Shown here: one piece after another, positions 9,231 to 16,731 of the stretch
How positions within the stretch are numbered: the first letter of the stretch is position 1
Layout: every line of letters begins with the position of its first letter
Assembly (NCBI GenBank): GCA_023301395.1
Contig: JALZUY010000192.1
Span: 1-30,398 of the forward strand
Reading direction: 5' to 3'
Length of the DNA: 30,398 bases
Source: Nonlabens sp.
Lineage (GTDB): Bacteria > Bacteroidota > Bacteroidia > Flavobacteriales > Flavobacteriaceae
Made by a program: the position numbers and the translations under genes
Notes under the pieces: model-generated
What the model saw: the letters and a program-made list of their open reading frames with translations, nothing else
Databases searched by the model: none
What the model was told of the DNA's origin: nothing

Positions 9231-10742
9231 TTAGTTTACAGCGTCACTAGTTTGAATTGAACGATATGTTGCAACATCTACCTTAGGTACAGTTGAACCA
9301 TATTGAGCGTTGATAGCATCGATAATTGCATTTGCAGTAAAAGCGTATCCACGTGGTGTAGGGTGAACTGCATCAAGTGAAAATGCACCACCACTAGCAT
9401 AAGTAGAAGTAAGAACTCCACCATTGATAGATACACCACCGTTTGCTACAGTAGCAAGAGCAGTTTTTGCATCTACAAGTGCTAGTCCGTTTGCGGCAGC
9501 TAGTGCTTCAAGTGTTGCATTGTAGGCTCCTTGTGCAGCATTAATCGCGGCTTGTTCCGTCGCAGTTAAAACGTTTTGATCTTCAAGAGGTACAGATACC
9601 CCTCTAATTAATTGAGGATTTCCACCTACAGTAGTACCTATAACAGTAGCACTAGTAAATGTGATTAAATCAGTATCATTAGTTTGTCTTAAGTTAGGTA
9701 GTCCTAATCCAGATAAATCTGTAAGATCTTCATCTTCCATTAACATGAAATTTTGACCAGCAACAAAACTAATTGTTCTTAGAGCAGCCTCAGCAGGAGT
9801 AATTAGTCCACCACCAGCTGCAAGTTGTAATCCACCGTTATACTGTTGAATCTGCGGATTAGACATTACAGCACCAGCAGTTGCAGCATCTAATGGGATT
9901 GCATTTGAAGGAACGGTTGTAAAGAAAGGAATTGAAGTAACATCAGCGATATTAATTAATGCTCCTTTTGCACCGTTTGCAGTTAATGCTGTCACATAAC
10001 CAGAGACTACACTTGCAAATACATTAGGGTCTGTAATATCGTTACTGCCATATGTTGCAGGATTTAGATTTCCAGTTTGATCCACGCCTAGACCACCAGA
10101 AGTAGCATAAGAAAGAACATCATTATTACCTATCCATAACGTAAAGAATGTTGGGTTTGCAGCGGCAGCATCAGCTATTACAGTTGATGTTCCAGCAGTT
10201 GCAAAACGCACATAATAAGGATTAGCTTGTCCAGTTGCAACACCAGCAATGTTACCATATCCTGGAGCTCCTAAATGGAAACTCTTTGCACCTGGTACAC
10301 CATAGTTATTTAATTTTCCAGTTACTGTATTTGTAATATCAGTTGTTGGAGCTTGACCAGTATAAACTGCAGGTCCTGCAGGAGTACCCATTCCGTCTGA
10401 TGCTAACACAAATCTATTAGGTAAGATTTGAACACCACCAGCTAGTAGACCACCAGCATTATCATTTACAAGAGGCTGGATAAATTCACCTCCACCAGCA
10501 AATTCCATTTGACCAGCAATAATTGCTGGAAAAGATTGTAGTTGTGCGTCTAGATAAAGAGCATTATCTGCAAATCCAGATGTTAAAGAGTTACCTACTG
10601 ATACGTAATTTGAAAAATCTGCTTCACCAGGAGTAAATGCTCCAGCCTCATCAATAGGCTCTTCAAATTCTATATCACAACTTACTATCGCAGCTGCTGC
10701 GATAAAAAGGCCTATATATTTTAAATTAAATGTTTTCATCAT
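9231..10742 (-). CDS. SGNH/GDSL-family hydrolase lipoprotein
   Basis: Predicted lipid-anchored esterase or lipase-like enzyme. A type II signal peptide ends in the lipobox IVSC with Cys22 as the anchor. All four SGNH blocks are visible: block I VGNSLTSGF (nucleophile Ser52), block II NYGVPGA (Gly near 148), block III IGNND (Asn206 or Asn207) and block V DAVHPTPRGY (Asp457, His460). At 503 residues it is larger than a minimal GDSL enzyme because of Gly/Ala/Asn-rich insertions between the blocks. It lies 10 bases after the FadL-like gene on the same strand and is followed by a terminator, so the two form an operon. The pairing suggests it releases fatty acids or other hydrophobic products for the transporter to import. 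Substrate is not shown by the sequence. Confidence 0.9.
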   Translation of the reverse strand: MMKTFNLKYIGLFIAAAAIVSCDIEFEEPIDEAGAFTPGEADFSNYVSVGNSLTSGFADNALYLDAQLQSFPAIIAGQMEFAGGGEFIQPLVNDNAGGLLAGGVQILPNRFVLASDGMGTPAGPAVYTGQAPTTDITNTVTGKLNNYGVPGAKSFHLGAPGYGNIAGVATGQANPYYVRFATAGTSTVIADAAAANPTFFTLWIGNNDVLSYATSGGLGVDQTGNLNPATYGSNDITDPNVFASVVSGYVTALTANGAKGALINIADVTSIPFFTTVPSNAIPLDAATAGAVMSNPQIQQYNGGLQLAAGGGLITPAEAALRTISFVAGQNFMLMEDEDLTDLSGLGLPNLRQTNDTDLITFTSATVIGTTVGGNPQLIRGVSVPLEDQNVLTATEQAAINAAQGAYNATLEALAAANGLALVDAKTALATVANGGVSINGGVLTSTYASGGAFSLDAVHPTPRGYAFTANAIIDAINAQYGSTVPKVDVATYRSIQTSDAVN

Positions 10743-10752
10743 TGTTGTTTTA

Positions 10753-12009
10753 TTACATGCTATATGTTACTCCTATACCAGGAATAAGCGCTTGTGATTT
10801 ATATGTACCACCAAAAGTTGAAGGTGAACTTGCTCCTGGATCTGTAAAGAAGTCATAAGATTCATCTATTTCTTTAAATCTTAAATAAAGGAATGACGCG
10901 TCTACTGCTAGTTTTGAATTTACTTGATATGTAAAACCAAAAGTGTAACCGTTTGAGTCGTTACGAGGAGTCTCTGGCGCAAAGAATCCAGATTGTACAG
11001 GAGATTCGTCAAAGTAATATCCAGCTCTCAATATCAACTTGTCTGTTGCAGTATATTGAGCACCTAATCGCCATGTAGAAGAATCTTTATAGTTTCTTGG
11101 ATTTATAGAAGTAGAGCCATTTTCAAAAACTAGATCTAAACTTTCATACTCACTCCATAACGCACGGTTGTAGTCAAAGGCAAGTAATAGTTTGTCGTTA
11201 AAGAATTTATGACTAAGACCTACAGTAATTTCTGCTGGTAAAGGAAGTGTAGCAGTAAATCCAGTATCACCATTATCAGGTGTTAAACTAGAATTAGGGA
11301 AGTTAGAGAACGTTGCAGTTCCTTCTGTACTTTCTATATTGATAAGTGAACGGTAGTTGAAACCAAAAGCAAAACGATCATTTGGCGTAAACATTAAACC
11401 AGCTGTCCATCCATAAGCAAGAACGCCAGAGTCTTCAATGGCAACGTTAGAACGCTCACCTTGTTCATTTGTTAAAGAGCGACCTGCGTTTCTATTAAAC
11501 GATACACCGCCTATAGCAATGATAGGACCACCACCTATACTTACACTATCAAATAATTTATAAGCAACTGTAGGTTGGATAAAAATGGCACTTAAGTCAA
11601 TTTCATTTACTAAGTGAGAACCAGCCCAGTTAGTATCCCAAGTCACATTACTACCAAAAGGTGTGTAAATTCCTAGACCAACGGCTAGTTTTTCGTTGAT
11701 TTTATAAGTTCCGTAAGCATAAACAGGAGTTCCTGTTGGGCTTTCGGTTTCAGAACTTGTTCCAAATTCTGAATTCTGGTATTTTACACTTGATATTACA
11801 CCAAATCCTCCAGCGCTGAAATTCAGCTTATTTTCCAAGTGGACGATACCAGCTGGGTTAAAAAATAGAATATCAGCATTATTAACTACAGCAACACCTG
11901 TGTGTCCCATAGCTAATTGTCTATTACTCTGTGTGCTTACACGATATCCGCCGGCATATGCCATGCTAGAAATCAAAAGAAGCACTGCTAAAGCTTTTAA
12001 TTTATTCAT
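10753..12009 (-). CDS. OMPP1/FadL/TodX-family outer-membrane transporter
   Basis: Outer-membrane beta-barrel predicted to take up long-chain fatty acids or other hydrophobic compounds. A signal peptide (about 1-19, ending MAYA) is followed by the FadL N-terminal plug/hatch motif region: QLAMGHTGVAVV and ILFFNPAGIVHL (the NPA motif of the family). The rest is alternating aromatic and polar beta strands with family motifs such as GYYFDESPV and GFTYQVN, ending PGIGVTYSM. Its 418 residues fit the family. It is the first gene of a two-gene operon with the SGNH lipoprotein and has the best promoter match of the window 40-70 bases upstream. The substrate is inferred from the family only. Confidence 0.92.
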   Translation of the reverse strand: MNKLKALAVLLLISSMAYAGGYRVSTQSNRQLAMGHTGVAVVNNADILFFNPAGIVHLENKLNFSAGGFGVISSVKYQNSEFGTSSETESPTGTPVYAYGTYKINEKLAVGLGIYTPFGSNVTWDTNWAGSHLVNEIDLSAIFIQPTVAYKLFDSVSIGGGPIIAIGGVSFNRNAGRSLTNEQGERSNVAIEDSGVLAYGWTAGLMFTPNDRFAFGFNYRSLINIESTEGTATFSNFPNSSLTPDNGDTGFTATLPLPAEITVGLSHKFFNDKLLLAFDYNRALWSEYESLDLVFENGSTSINPRNYKDSSTWRLGAQYTATDKLILRAGYYFDESPVQSGFFAPETPRNDSNGYTFGFTYQVNSKLAVDASFLYLRFKEIDESYDFFTDPGASSPSTFGGTYKSQALIPGIGVTYSM

Positions 12010-12048
12010 AATCAGTTTGTTATTAAAAAAATGAGGGTTTTAATCACT

Positions 12049-12078
12049 CAAATTTAATATTTTAAACTTCTTATGCAA
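12049..12078 (-). promoter_or_regulatory. Putative Bacteroidota-type promoter of the FadL/SGNH operon
   Basis: On the minus strand TTG (12078-12076), then exactly 19 bases, then TAAATTTG (12056-12049), a perfect match to the TAnnTTTG -7 element of this phylum. The expected start lies near 12042, giving a leader of about 33 bases before the ATG at 12009. This is the clearest promoter-like site in the window. Confidence 0.6.
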
Positions 12079-12110
12079 GTGTTTTTGTAATTATTATGCT
12101 TGCATAGTAT

Positions 12111-12875
12111 TTATTCTTCAAGGAATTTTGTGACTGTTTTAAAGAATAATTCAGGTTGTTCTGCATGTAACCAGTGTCCAGCATTAGGGATTGTTTTTAA
12201 GTCCGCTTTCGCGAAAGCGTGATCAATAATCACTAAATCGTTGTTATCTATATATCCCGATTTACCACCTCTCACAAATAAAGTAGGAATATGGATTTGT
12301 TCTTGAATAGGATCTTGTAATCCTACCATTACTTGACTGTTTCCTAATACTTCAAGATTGAATCTCCACCCAAAACGTTTTTTATCTACTCTGTATAAGC
12401 TCTTTAATAGAAACTGTCTTGTGCCAAAATCTGGAATACGCAGAGCGAGCTGCTCATCTGCTTGACTGCGTTTTGTGATGGTGTCAAAATCTAGAGATTT
12501 CAAACCATTAATAATATCGCTATGATGTGGCGCATAATTTTTAGGAGCGATATCAGCAATAATTAATCTCTTAATCAGGTTAGGGAAGTTAGCAGCGGCT
12601 TTCATCGCTACTTTTCCACCCATGGAGTGACCTAAGAGTATTATGTTTTCTAAGTTATGTTCTTTACAGTACAATTTAATGTCTTGAGCGAGTAGTTCAT
12701 AACTGAATTCCTCGCTGTGTACACTGCGTCCATGATTGCGTTGATTTATAAGATGTACTTGATAGCCGTTTTCACTCCAGTGCTTACCTAGAGTTTTCCA
12801 GTTATCGGCCATGCCTAAAAAGCCGTGCAGAATTACAAATGGTTTTCCTTCTCCTAATATGATTGAATGTAACAT
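12111..12875 (-). CDS. Alpha/beta-fold hydrolase (YbfF-like esterase)
   Basis: Cytoplasmic alpha/beta hydrolase, probably an esterase. Family motifs are LHGFLGMADNW (oxyanion region), NQRNHGRS, the nucleophile elbow GHSMGG with Ser84, and the C-terminal NAGHWLHAEQP with catalytic His234. The acid residue is probably an Asp in the segment before it. At 254 residues it resembles YbfF of enterobacteria in motifs and length. Its ATG (12875) begins on the base after the pdxJ stop codon (12878-12876), so the two are translated from one message. An exact copy of the dispersed 16-bp palindrome lies inside the gene and encodes AFAKA (residues 220-224), just before the catalytic His. The physiological substrate is unknown; a link with vitamin B6 is only positional. 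Confidence 0.88.
   Translation of the reverse strand: MLHSIILGEGKPFVILHGFLGMADNWKTLGKHWSENGYQVHLINQRNHGRSVHSEEFSYELLAQDIKLYCKEHNLENIILLGHSMGGKVAMKAAANFPNLIKRLIIADIAPKNYAPHHSDIINGLKSLDFDTITKRSQADEQLALRIPDFGTRQFLLKSLYRVDKKRFGWRFNLEVLGNSQVMVGLQDPIQEQIHIPTLFVRGGKSGYIDNNDLVIIDHAFAKADLKTIPNAGHWLHAEQPELFFKTVTKFLEE
12204..12219. repeat. Dispersed 16-bp palindrome, copy 2 (exact, intragenic)
   Basis: Exact CGCTTTCGCGAAAGCG inside the alpha/beta-hydrolase gene. Read on the gene strand it is in frame as GCT TTC GCG AAA GCG, residues AFAKA at 220-224, between HA... and the LKTIPNAGHW active-site segment. Confidence 0.85.
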
Positions 12876-13592
12876 CTAGTCTGTAAGTCTTGCTTTGTAC
12901 ATGTTTACTACATTTTCCAGTCCCATATATAGACTCTCAGAAATGAGTGCGTGTCCTATGGAAACTTCAAGTAATCCTGGAATCTGATCTTTAAAATACC
13001 TCATATTATCTAGAGATAAATCATGTCCAGCATTAATTCCTATTCCTAGTTCGATAGCTTTTTTTGCAGCTATTATATAAGGAGCAATAGCAGCTTCTTT
13101 ATTTGTAAGGTATCCATCGGCATATGTTTCGGTGTAAAGTTCTATACGATCTACACCGGTTTTTGCGGCACCTTCAATCATTTCTATAGTAGGATCAACA
13201 AAAATACTTGTTCTTATACCTTGGTCTTTAAAGTGTTTCACGATTTTAGTGAGGTAATTTTGATGTGTAACCGTATCCCATCCTGCGTTTGATGTGATTG
13301 CATCTACAGCGTCTGGTACCAGTGTTACTTGTGCTGGTTGAACTTCATCTACTAGGGCGATGAACTTCTCGTTAGGGTTACCTTCTATATTAAGTTCTGT
13401 TTGAATGACTTTTTTAAGATCACGAGCATCTTGATATCTAATATGTCTTTCATCTGGTCGAGGATGGATTGTAATGCCTTGTGCGCCAAAATGTTCTATG
13501 TCTAGTGAACACTTGATTAAATCTGGGACATTCCCACCACGTGCGTTGCGCAACGTGGCTATTTTGTTAACATTTACACTAAGTGCAGTCAT
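12876..13592 (-). CDS. pdxJ: Pyridoxine 5'-phosphate synthase PdxJ
   Basis: Last-step enzyme of de novo vitamin B6 synthesis, condensing 1-deoxyxylulose 5-phosphate with 3-amino-2-oxopropyl phosphate to pyridoxine 5'-phosphate in the cytoplasm. Characteristic motifs run through the TIM-barrel: VNVNKIATLRNARGG (about 6-20), GITIHPRPDERHI (39-51, active-site His/Arg region), TLVPD (89-93), RIELYTE (148-154), GINAGHDLSLDN (His189) and EVSIGHALISE. The 238 residues match the family length. It is divergent from the CBS-nadK operon across 86 bases and directly followed by the alpha/beta-hydrolase gene with no gap. Confidence 0.97.
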   Translation of the reverse strand: MTALSVNVNKIATLRNARGGNVPDLIKCSLDIEHFGAQGITIHPRPDERHIRYQDARDLKKVIQTELNIEGNPNEKFIALVDEVQPAQVTLVPDAVDAITSNAGWDTVTHQNYLTKIVKHFKDQGIRTSIFVDPTIEMIEGAAKTGVDRIELYTETYADGYLTNKEAAIAPYIIAAKKAIELGIGINAGHDLSLDNMRYFKDQIPGLLEVSIGHALISESLYMGLENVVNMYKARLTD

Positions 13593-13609
13593 AAGATTTT
13601 ATTGAGTTT

Positions 13610-13617
13610 CAAAAATA
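13610..13617 (-). promoter_or_regulatory. Possible -7 promoter element of pdxJ
   Basis: TATTTTTG on the minus strand is an exact TAnnTTTG match 17 bases before the pdxJ ATG. The only upstream TTG (13634-13632) is 14 bases away, closer than usual, so this is a weak call. Confidence 0.3.
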
Positions 13618-13678
13618 CAAAGGATTCACCGCAACGAGTAATCACAGAAATGATTAATTTGCATAAAAAGCGCATTTA

Positions 13679-14335
13679 ATGGATATTCAAGAATACATTA
13701 TTAATGATGTAAAGCCTCTTCAAATTACTGATGCGGTTACAGTGTCTCAAAATATATTCTCTCAATTGACTTATTCTCATCTCGCTATAATGGAGAATGA
13801 TGTTTATGTAGGTTGCCTCTCAGAAAATGATGCCCATTGTTTTGAATCTGATTGTGCGATTAAGGATGTGAAGTATGCACTAAATACTTTTTTTGTAAAA
13901 ACTGACACTCATTGGTTAGATGTCTTAGAGGCATTTGCTCAACATGATTGTAATGTGATGCCAGTACTAGACGATAATAATAAGTATCTAGGATATTATG
14001 AGCTTAAAGATATTTTACAATTATTTAATGATTCTCCATTTTTGTATGAATCTGGAGCGGTAATCGTTCTAGAAAAAGGAACAGCTGACTATAGTTTTAG
14101 TGAGATTACTCAAATTGTAGAATCAAATGACTCAAAATTATTTGGGTGCTTTATAAGTAATTATAAAGAACACATGACTCAAATAACGGTTAAAGTTAAT
14201 CCTGCAAATGTGAATCAAATGCTACAGACTTTTAGACGATATAGCTATGAAGTTGTAAGTGCAGCAGAGGAAGACTCTTATCTTGATAATCTTAAAGAAC
14301 GATCAGATTATCTTAACAAATACCTAAACATGTAA
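13679..14335 (+). CDS. CBS-domain protein encoded with NAD kinase
   Basis: Cytoplasmic protein of 218 residues with a CBS-domain pair in the first ~120 residues: PLQITDAVTV...HLAIMENDVYVGCLSE and HWLDVLEAFAQHDCNVMPVLDD followed by YLGYYELKDIL. CBS pairs usually bind adenosine nucleotides. The C-terminal part (about 125-218) has an alternating strand-helix pattern ending FRRYSYEVV and may be a small ACT-like fold; this is a guess. No catalytic motif is seen. The stop overlaps the nadK start by one base (TAATG), so the two are translationally coupled. The neighbour suggests a sensor of adenylate or NAD level acting on NAD kinase, but that is inference. Confidence 0.85.
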   Translation: MDIQEYIINDVKPLQITDAVTVSQNIFSQLTYSHLAIMENDVYVGCLSENDAHCFESDCAIKDVKYALNTFFVKTDTHWLDVLEAFAQHDCNVMPVLDDNNKYLGYYELKDILQLFNDSPFLYESGAVIVLEKGTADYSFSEITQIVESNDSKLFGCFISNYKEHMTQITVKVNPANVNQMLQTFRRYSYEVVSAAEEDSYLDNLKERSDYLNKYLNM

Positions 14336-15210
14336 TGAAGAAAGTAGCTATTTATGGTCAGTATCTTCAAGAAGATAGTCTTAAAACCGTTCAAGAAGTA
14401 TTGAGTCAATTGAACTCTCGTTCTTGCGATGTTTTTATAGAGAAAAATTATTTAAATTTAATTGATGGTCAAGTTGATTTGTCAATTATAAAATCATTTG
14501 ACGCTTTAGATTCATCCTTTGATTTAATGATAAGTATAGGTGGAGATGGAACCATTTTAAGAGCAGTCTCATACATAGGTAAATTGAATATCCCGGTAAT
14601 GGGAATTAATACAGGTCGATTAGGGTTTCTTGCAACATTGCAATCAGAGGAATTAGAGCTTGCGTTTAAATTATTATTCAACGGGAAATACCGATTAAGT
14701 AAGCGCAGTTTAATTACTGCAACATCTACTCATCCTGAAAATCACCTTGCACCAGATAATTTTGCGCTCAATGAAGTTACAGTTAGTCGCATGAATACTA
14801 CCAGTATGATTCAAATTGAAACGCACCTCAATGGCGAGCTTTTAACATCTTATTGGGCTGATGGGCTCATAATATCAACACCTACAGGTTCTACAGGATA
14901 CAGTTTGAGTTGCGGTGGACCAGTAATTTCTCCAGACACACAAGCGCTGGTTATTACACCTATTGCACCACATAATCTTAATGCAAGACCTCTTGTGATT
15001 CCTGACGATACAATTATTACCGTTAAAGTGATGGGTAGAGAGAATGAATTTCTTGCGTCACTAGATAATCGTATTGCATCATATCCAGACGAGACAGAAT
15101 TAACACTTCAAAAAGCTGATTTCACTATCGATCTTATAGAATTGGAGCATGCGAGTTTTATAAAAACCATACGTCACAAACTGCTTTGGGGAGAAGATAA
15201 ACGCAACTAA
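14335..15210 (+). CDS. nadK: NAD kinase
   Basis: Phosphorylates NAD to NADP in the cytoplasm. The family signatures are present: SIGGDGT (67-73, the GGDG nucleotide-binding motif), NTGRLGFLA, the NE-x-x-x-SR block (ALNEVTVSR), TPTGSTGYSLSCGGP (the conserved TPTGSTAYS-like loop) and PIAPHNLNARPLVIPDD. Its 291 residues match bacterial NadK. The start overlaps the stop of the CBS-domain gene, giving coupled translation. A separate promoter-like element precedes the next gene (DUF6089), so the operon may be partly split here. Confidence 0.97.
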   Translation: MKKVAIYGQYLQEDSLKTVQEVLSQLNSRSCDVFIEKNYLNLIDGQVDLSIIKSFDALDSSFDLMISIGGDGTILRAVSYIGKLNIPVMGINTGRLGFLATLQSEELELAFKLLFNGKYRLSKRSLITATSTHPENHLAPDNFALNEVTVSRMNTTSMIQIETHLNGELLTSYWADGLIISTPTGSTGYSLSCGGPVISPDTQALVITPIAPHNLNARPLVIPDDTIITVKVMGRENEFLASLDNRIASYPDETELTLQKADFTIDLIELEHASFIKTIRHKLLWGEDKRN

Positions 15211-15287
15211 ACAATAATTTTAAAGAAACCTAGTTTTAGATAACTCACAATCGTGCGTGTTTACTCCTGTCAGGTAAGGAGAATTGT

Positions 15288-15295
15288 TATATTTG
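15288..15295 (+). promoter_or_regulatory. -7 promoter element before the DUF6089 gene
   Basis: TATATTTG is an exact TAnnTTTG match 17 bases before the ATG at 15313. No TTG stands at the usual upstream spacing (CTG lies 18 bases away). Because the element falls inside the upstream extension that a GTG start at 15253 would require, it supports the later ATG. Confidence 0.45.
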
Positions 15296-15312
15296 CACGT
15301 TTTAAAAATTTC

Positions 15313-15993
15313 ATGCGTTTAGTATTTTTAATTAGTATACTTTTTTGTTTCGCTTTTGCGGAAGCGCAAACCTATGAAGTAGGAGTGTTTGTAGGAGGTA
15401 GCAATGTCATAGGAGATGTTGGTAGCACTCAGTTTATAGATCCTTTGGATCTTGCTGTTGGCGGAGTTTTTAAGTGGAATAGAAGTGATCGTCACAGTTT
15501 TAGAGCTTCATTAATTTTTTCAAACATAGTTGGAGATGATAATGATAGTGATGATGTATCTCGTGATTTGAGAGGATATAAATACAATTATAATCTTATT
15601 GAGGCGAGTGTGGGAATAGAATATAATTTCTGGGAATGGGAACTTTATACTGGAAAACAGCAGGTAGTACCTTATTTATATACCGGACTTACTGGCTTTC
15701 AATATGAAGCCTTTAGACTAGACTCAGGAAGTAATCGATTAGTTGAGGATGACACAAAGAGAGGAATAGCGATACCTTTTATTCTTGGGATCAAAACAAA
15801 TATTGCTCCTAAGTTAGTACTTGCAGTAGAGGCTGGTGTGCGATATACATTCACAGATAATCTCGATGGAAGTAATAATGAGGATTTTTCAAATGTAAAT
15901 TTTGGAAACATTAACAATAACGATTGGTATGTTTTCTCCGGAGTAACGTTAACTTATGCATTCGGTAGGAAGCCATGTTATTGTAATTTTTAA
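15313..15993 (+). CDS. DUF6089-family outer-membrane beta-barrel protein
   Basis: Predicted exported barrel protein of 226 residues, function unknown. I chose the ATG at 15313, not a GTG at 15253, because it starts a clean signal peptide (MRLVFLISILFCFAFAEA, cleavage before Gln19) and a promoter-like element lies just upstream. The mature part begins TYEVGVFVGGSNVIGDVG, the pattern of the DUF6089 family, followed by amphipathic strands and a Cys-containing end (GRKPCYCNF). It sits between nadK and uppS, an arrangement I recognise from other Flavobacteriia, which places it among envelope-biogenesis genes. The Ala-rich end of the signal peptide is encoded by a degenerate copy of the dispersed palindrome. 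The family call is from memory of the motif. Confidence 0.82.
   Translation: MRLVFLISILFCFAFAEAQTYEVGVFVGGSNVIGDVGSTQFIDPLDLAVGGVFKWNRSDRHSFRASLIFSNIVGDDNDSDDVSRDLRGYKYNYNLIEASVGIEYNFWEWELYTGKQQVVPYLYTGLTGFQYEAFRLDSGSNRLVEDDTKRGIAIPFILGIKTNIAPKLVLAVEAGVRYTFTDNLDGSNNEDFSNVNFGNINNNDWYVFSGVTLTYAFGRKPCYCNF
15351..15366. repeat. Dispersed 16-bp palindrome, copy 3 (two mismatches)
   Basis: CGCTTTTGCGGAAGCG differs from the exact palindrome at two positions. In frame it encodes AFAEA, residues 14-18 of the DUF6089 protein, and forms its signal-peptidase site. Alone it would be unremarkable; it is listed because a sister copy occupies the same place in the ompH signal peptide. Confidence 0.5.
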
Positions 15994-15995
15994 GA

Positions 15996-16730
15996 ATGGA
16001 TAAAAACGTACTATATAATCAAAATATTCCACGGCACGTCGCTGTGATTATGGATGGTAATGGGCGCTGGGCAAAGAAACAAGGTCTAATGCGAGTGCGT
16101 GGACATGAAAAAGGAGCAAAAGCAGTAAGAGAAACCGTGGAGACTTGTGCTGGGTTAGGTATCGAGAATTTGACGCTTTATGCATTCAGTACCGAGAACT
16201 GGAAAAGGCCCAAATTAGAAGTAGACACCTTAATGAGGTTACTTGTTTCAAGTCTTAAAAAGGAACTTCCCACATTGCAAAAAAACAACATTTCTCTTAG
16301 AGCTGTTGGTAGTTTAGAGTTGTTACCTAAAACGGCACAGAGAGAACTCCAAGAGGTAATTACCGCAACGGAGGATAATAAACATATGAATCTAACACTT
16401 GCATTGAGTTATGGTTCTCGTGAAGAATTAATTACGGTAATAAAAAGTGTAGCCACTAAGGTTAAAGAGGGCGACATGGAAATAGAGAGTATCAACCAAG
16501 ATACCATTAACGGTCTATTATATACGAACTACATGCCAGATGTGGATTTATTGATAAGAACGAGTGGAGAGCAACGTATAAGTAATTTTTTGCTTTGGCA
16601 AATCGCTTATGCTGAACTATATTTTACAGATGTGCTCTGGCCTGATTTCAGGAAAGAACATCTCATTGAAGCATTAAGAAATTATCAAGACCGAGAACGT
16701 AGATTCGGTAAAACGAGTGAACAATTATAG
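15996..16730 (+). CDS. uppS: Undecaprenyl (isoprenyl) diphosphate synthase
   Basis: Cis-prenyltransferase that makes the C55 lipid carrier for peptidoglycan and surface polysaccharide, acting at the cytoplasmic face of the membrane. The diagnostic motif HVAVIMDGNGRWAKKQG (14-30) contains the catalytic Asp20 and phosphate-binding residues. Further signatures are GHEKGAKAVRE, LTLYAFSTENWKRP, and the C-terminal DLLIRTSGEQRISNFLLWQ with YAELYFTDVLWPDF. Its 244 residues are typical. It starts 2 bases after the DUF6089 stop and its own stop is one base before the bamA ATG, so this is a tight operon linking cell-wall lipid carrier and outer-membrane assembly. Confidence 0.97.
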   Translation: MDKNVLYNQNIPRHVAVIMDGNGRWAKKQGLMRVRGHEKGAKAVRETVETCAGLGIENLTLYAFSTENWKRPKLEVDTLMRLLVSSLKKELPTLQKNNISLRAVGSLELLPKTAQRELQEVITATEDNKHMNLTLALSYGSREELITVIKSVATKVKEGDMEIESINQDTINGLLYTNYMPDVDLLIRTSGEQRISNFLLWQIAYAELYFTDVLWPDFRKEHLIEALRNYQDRERRFGKTSEQL

Positions 16731-16731
16731 A

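Noticed and set aside
13541..13560. Short palindrome GTTGCGCAAC inside pdxJ
   Set aside because: Only 10 bp, unrelated to the 16-mer, and it lies in codons for the conserved ATLRNARGG motif.
15253..15312. GTG start and 20-residue extension of the DUF6089 gene
   Set aside because: It would place basic non-signal sequence before a clean signal peptide and overlap a TAnnTTTG promoter element.
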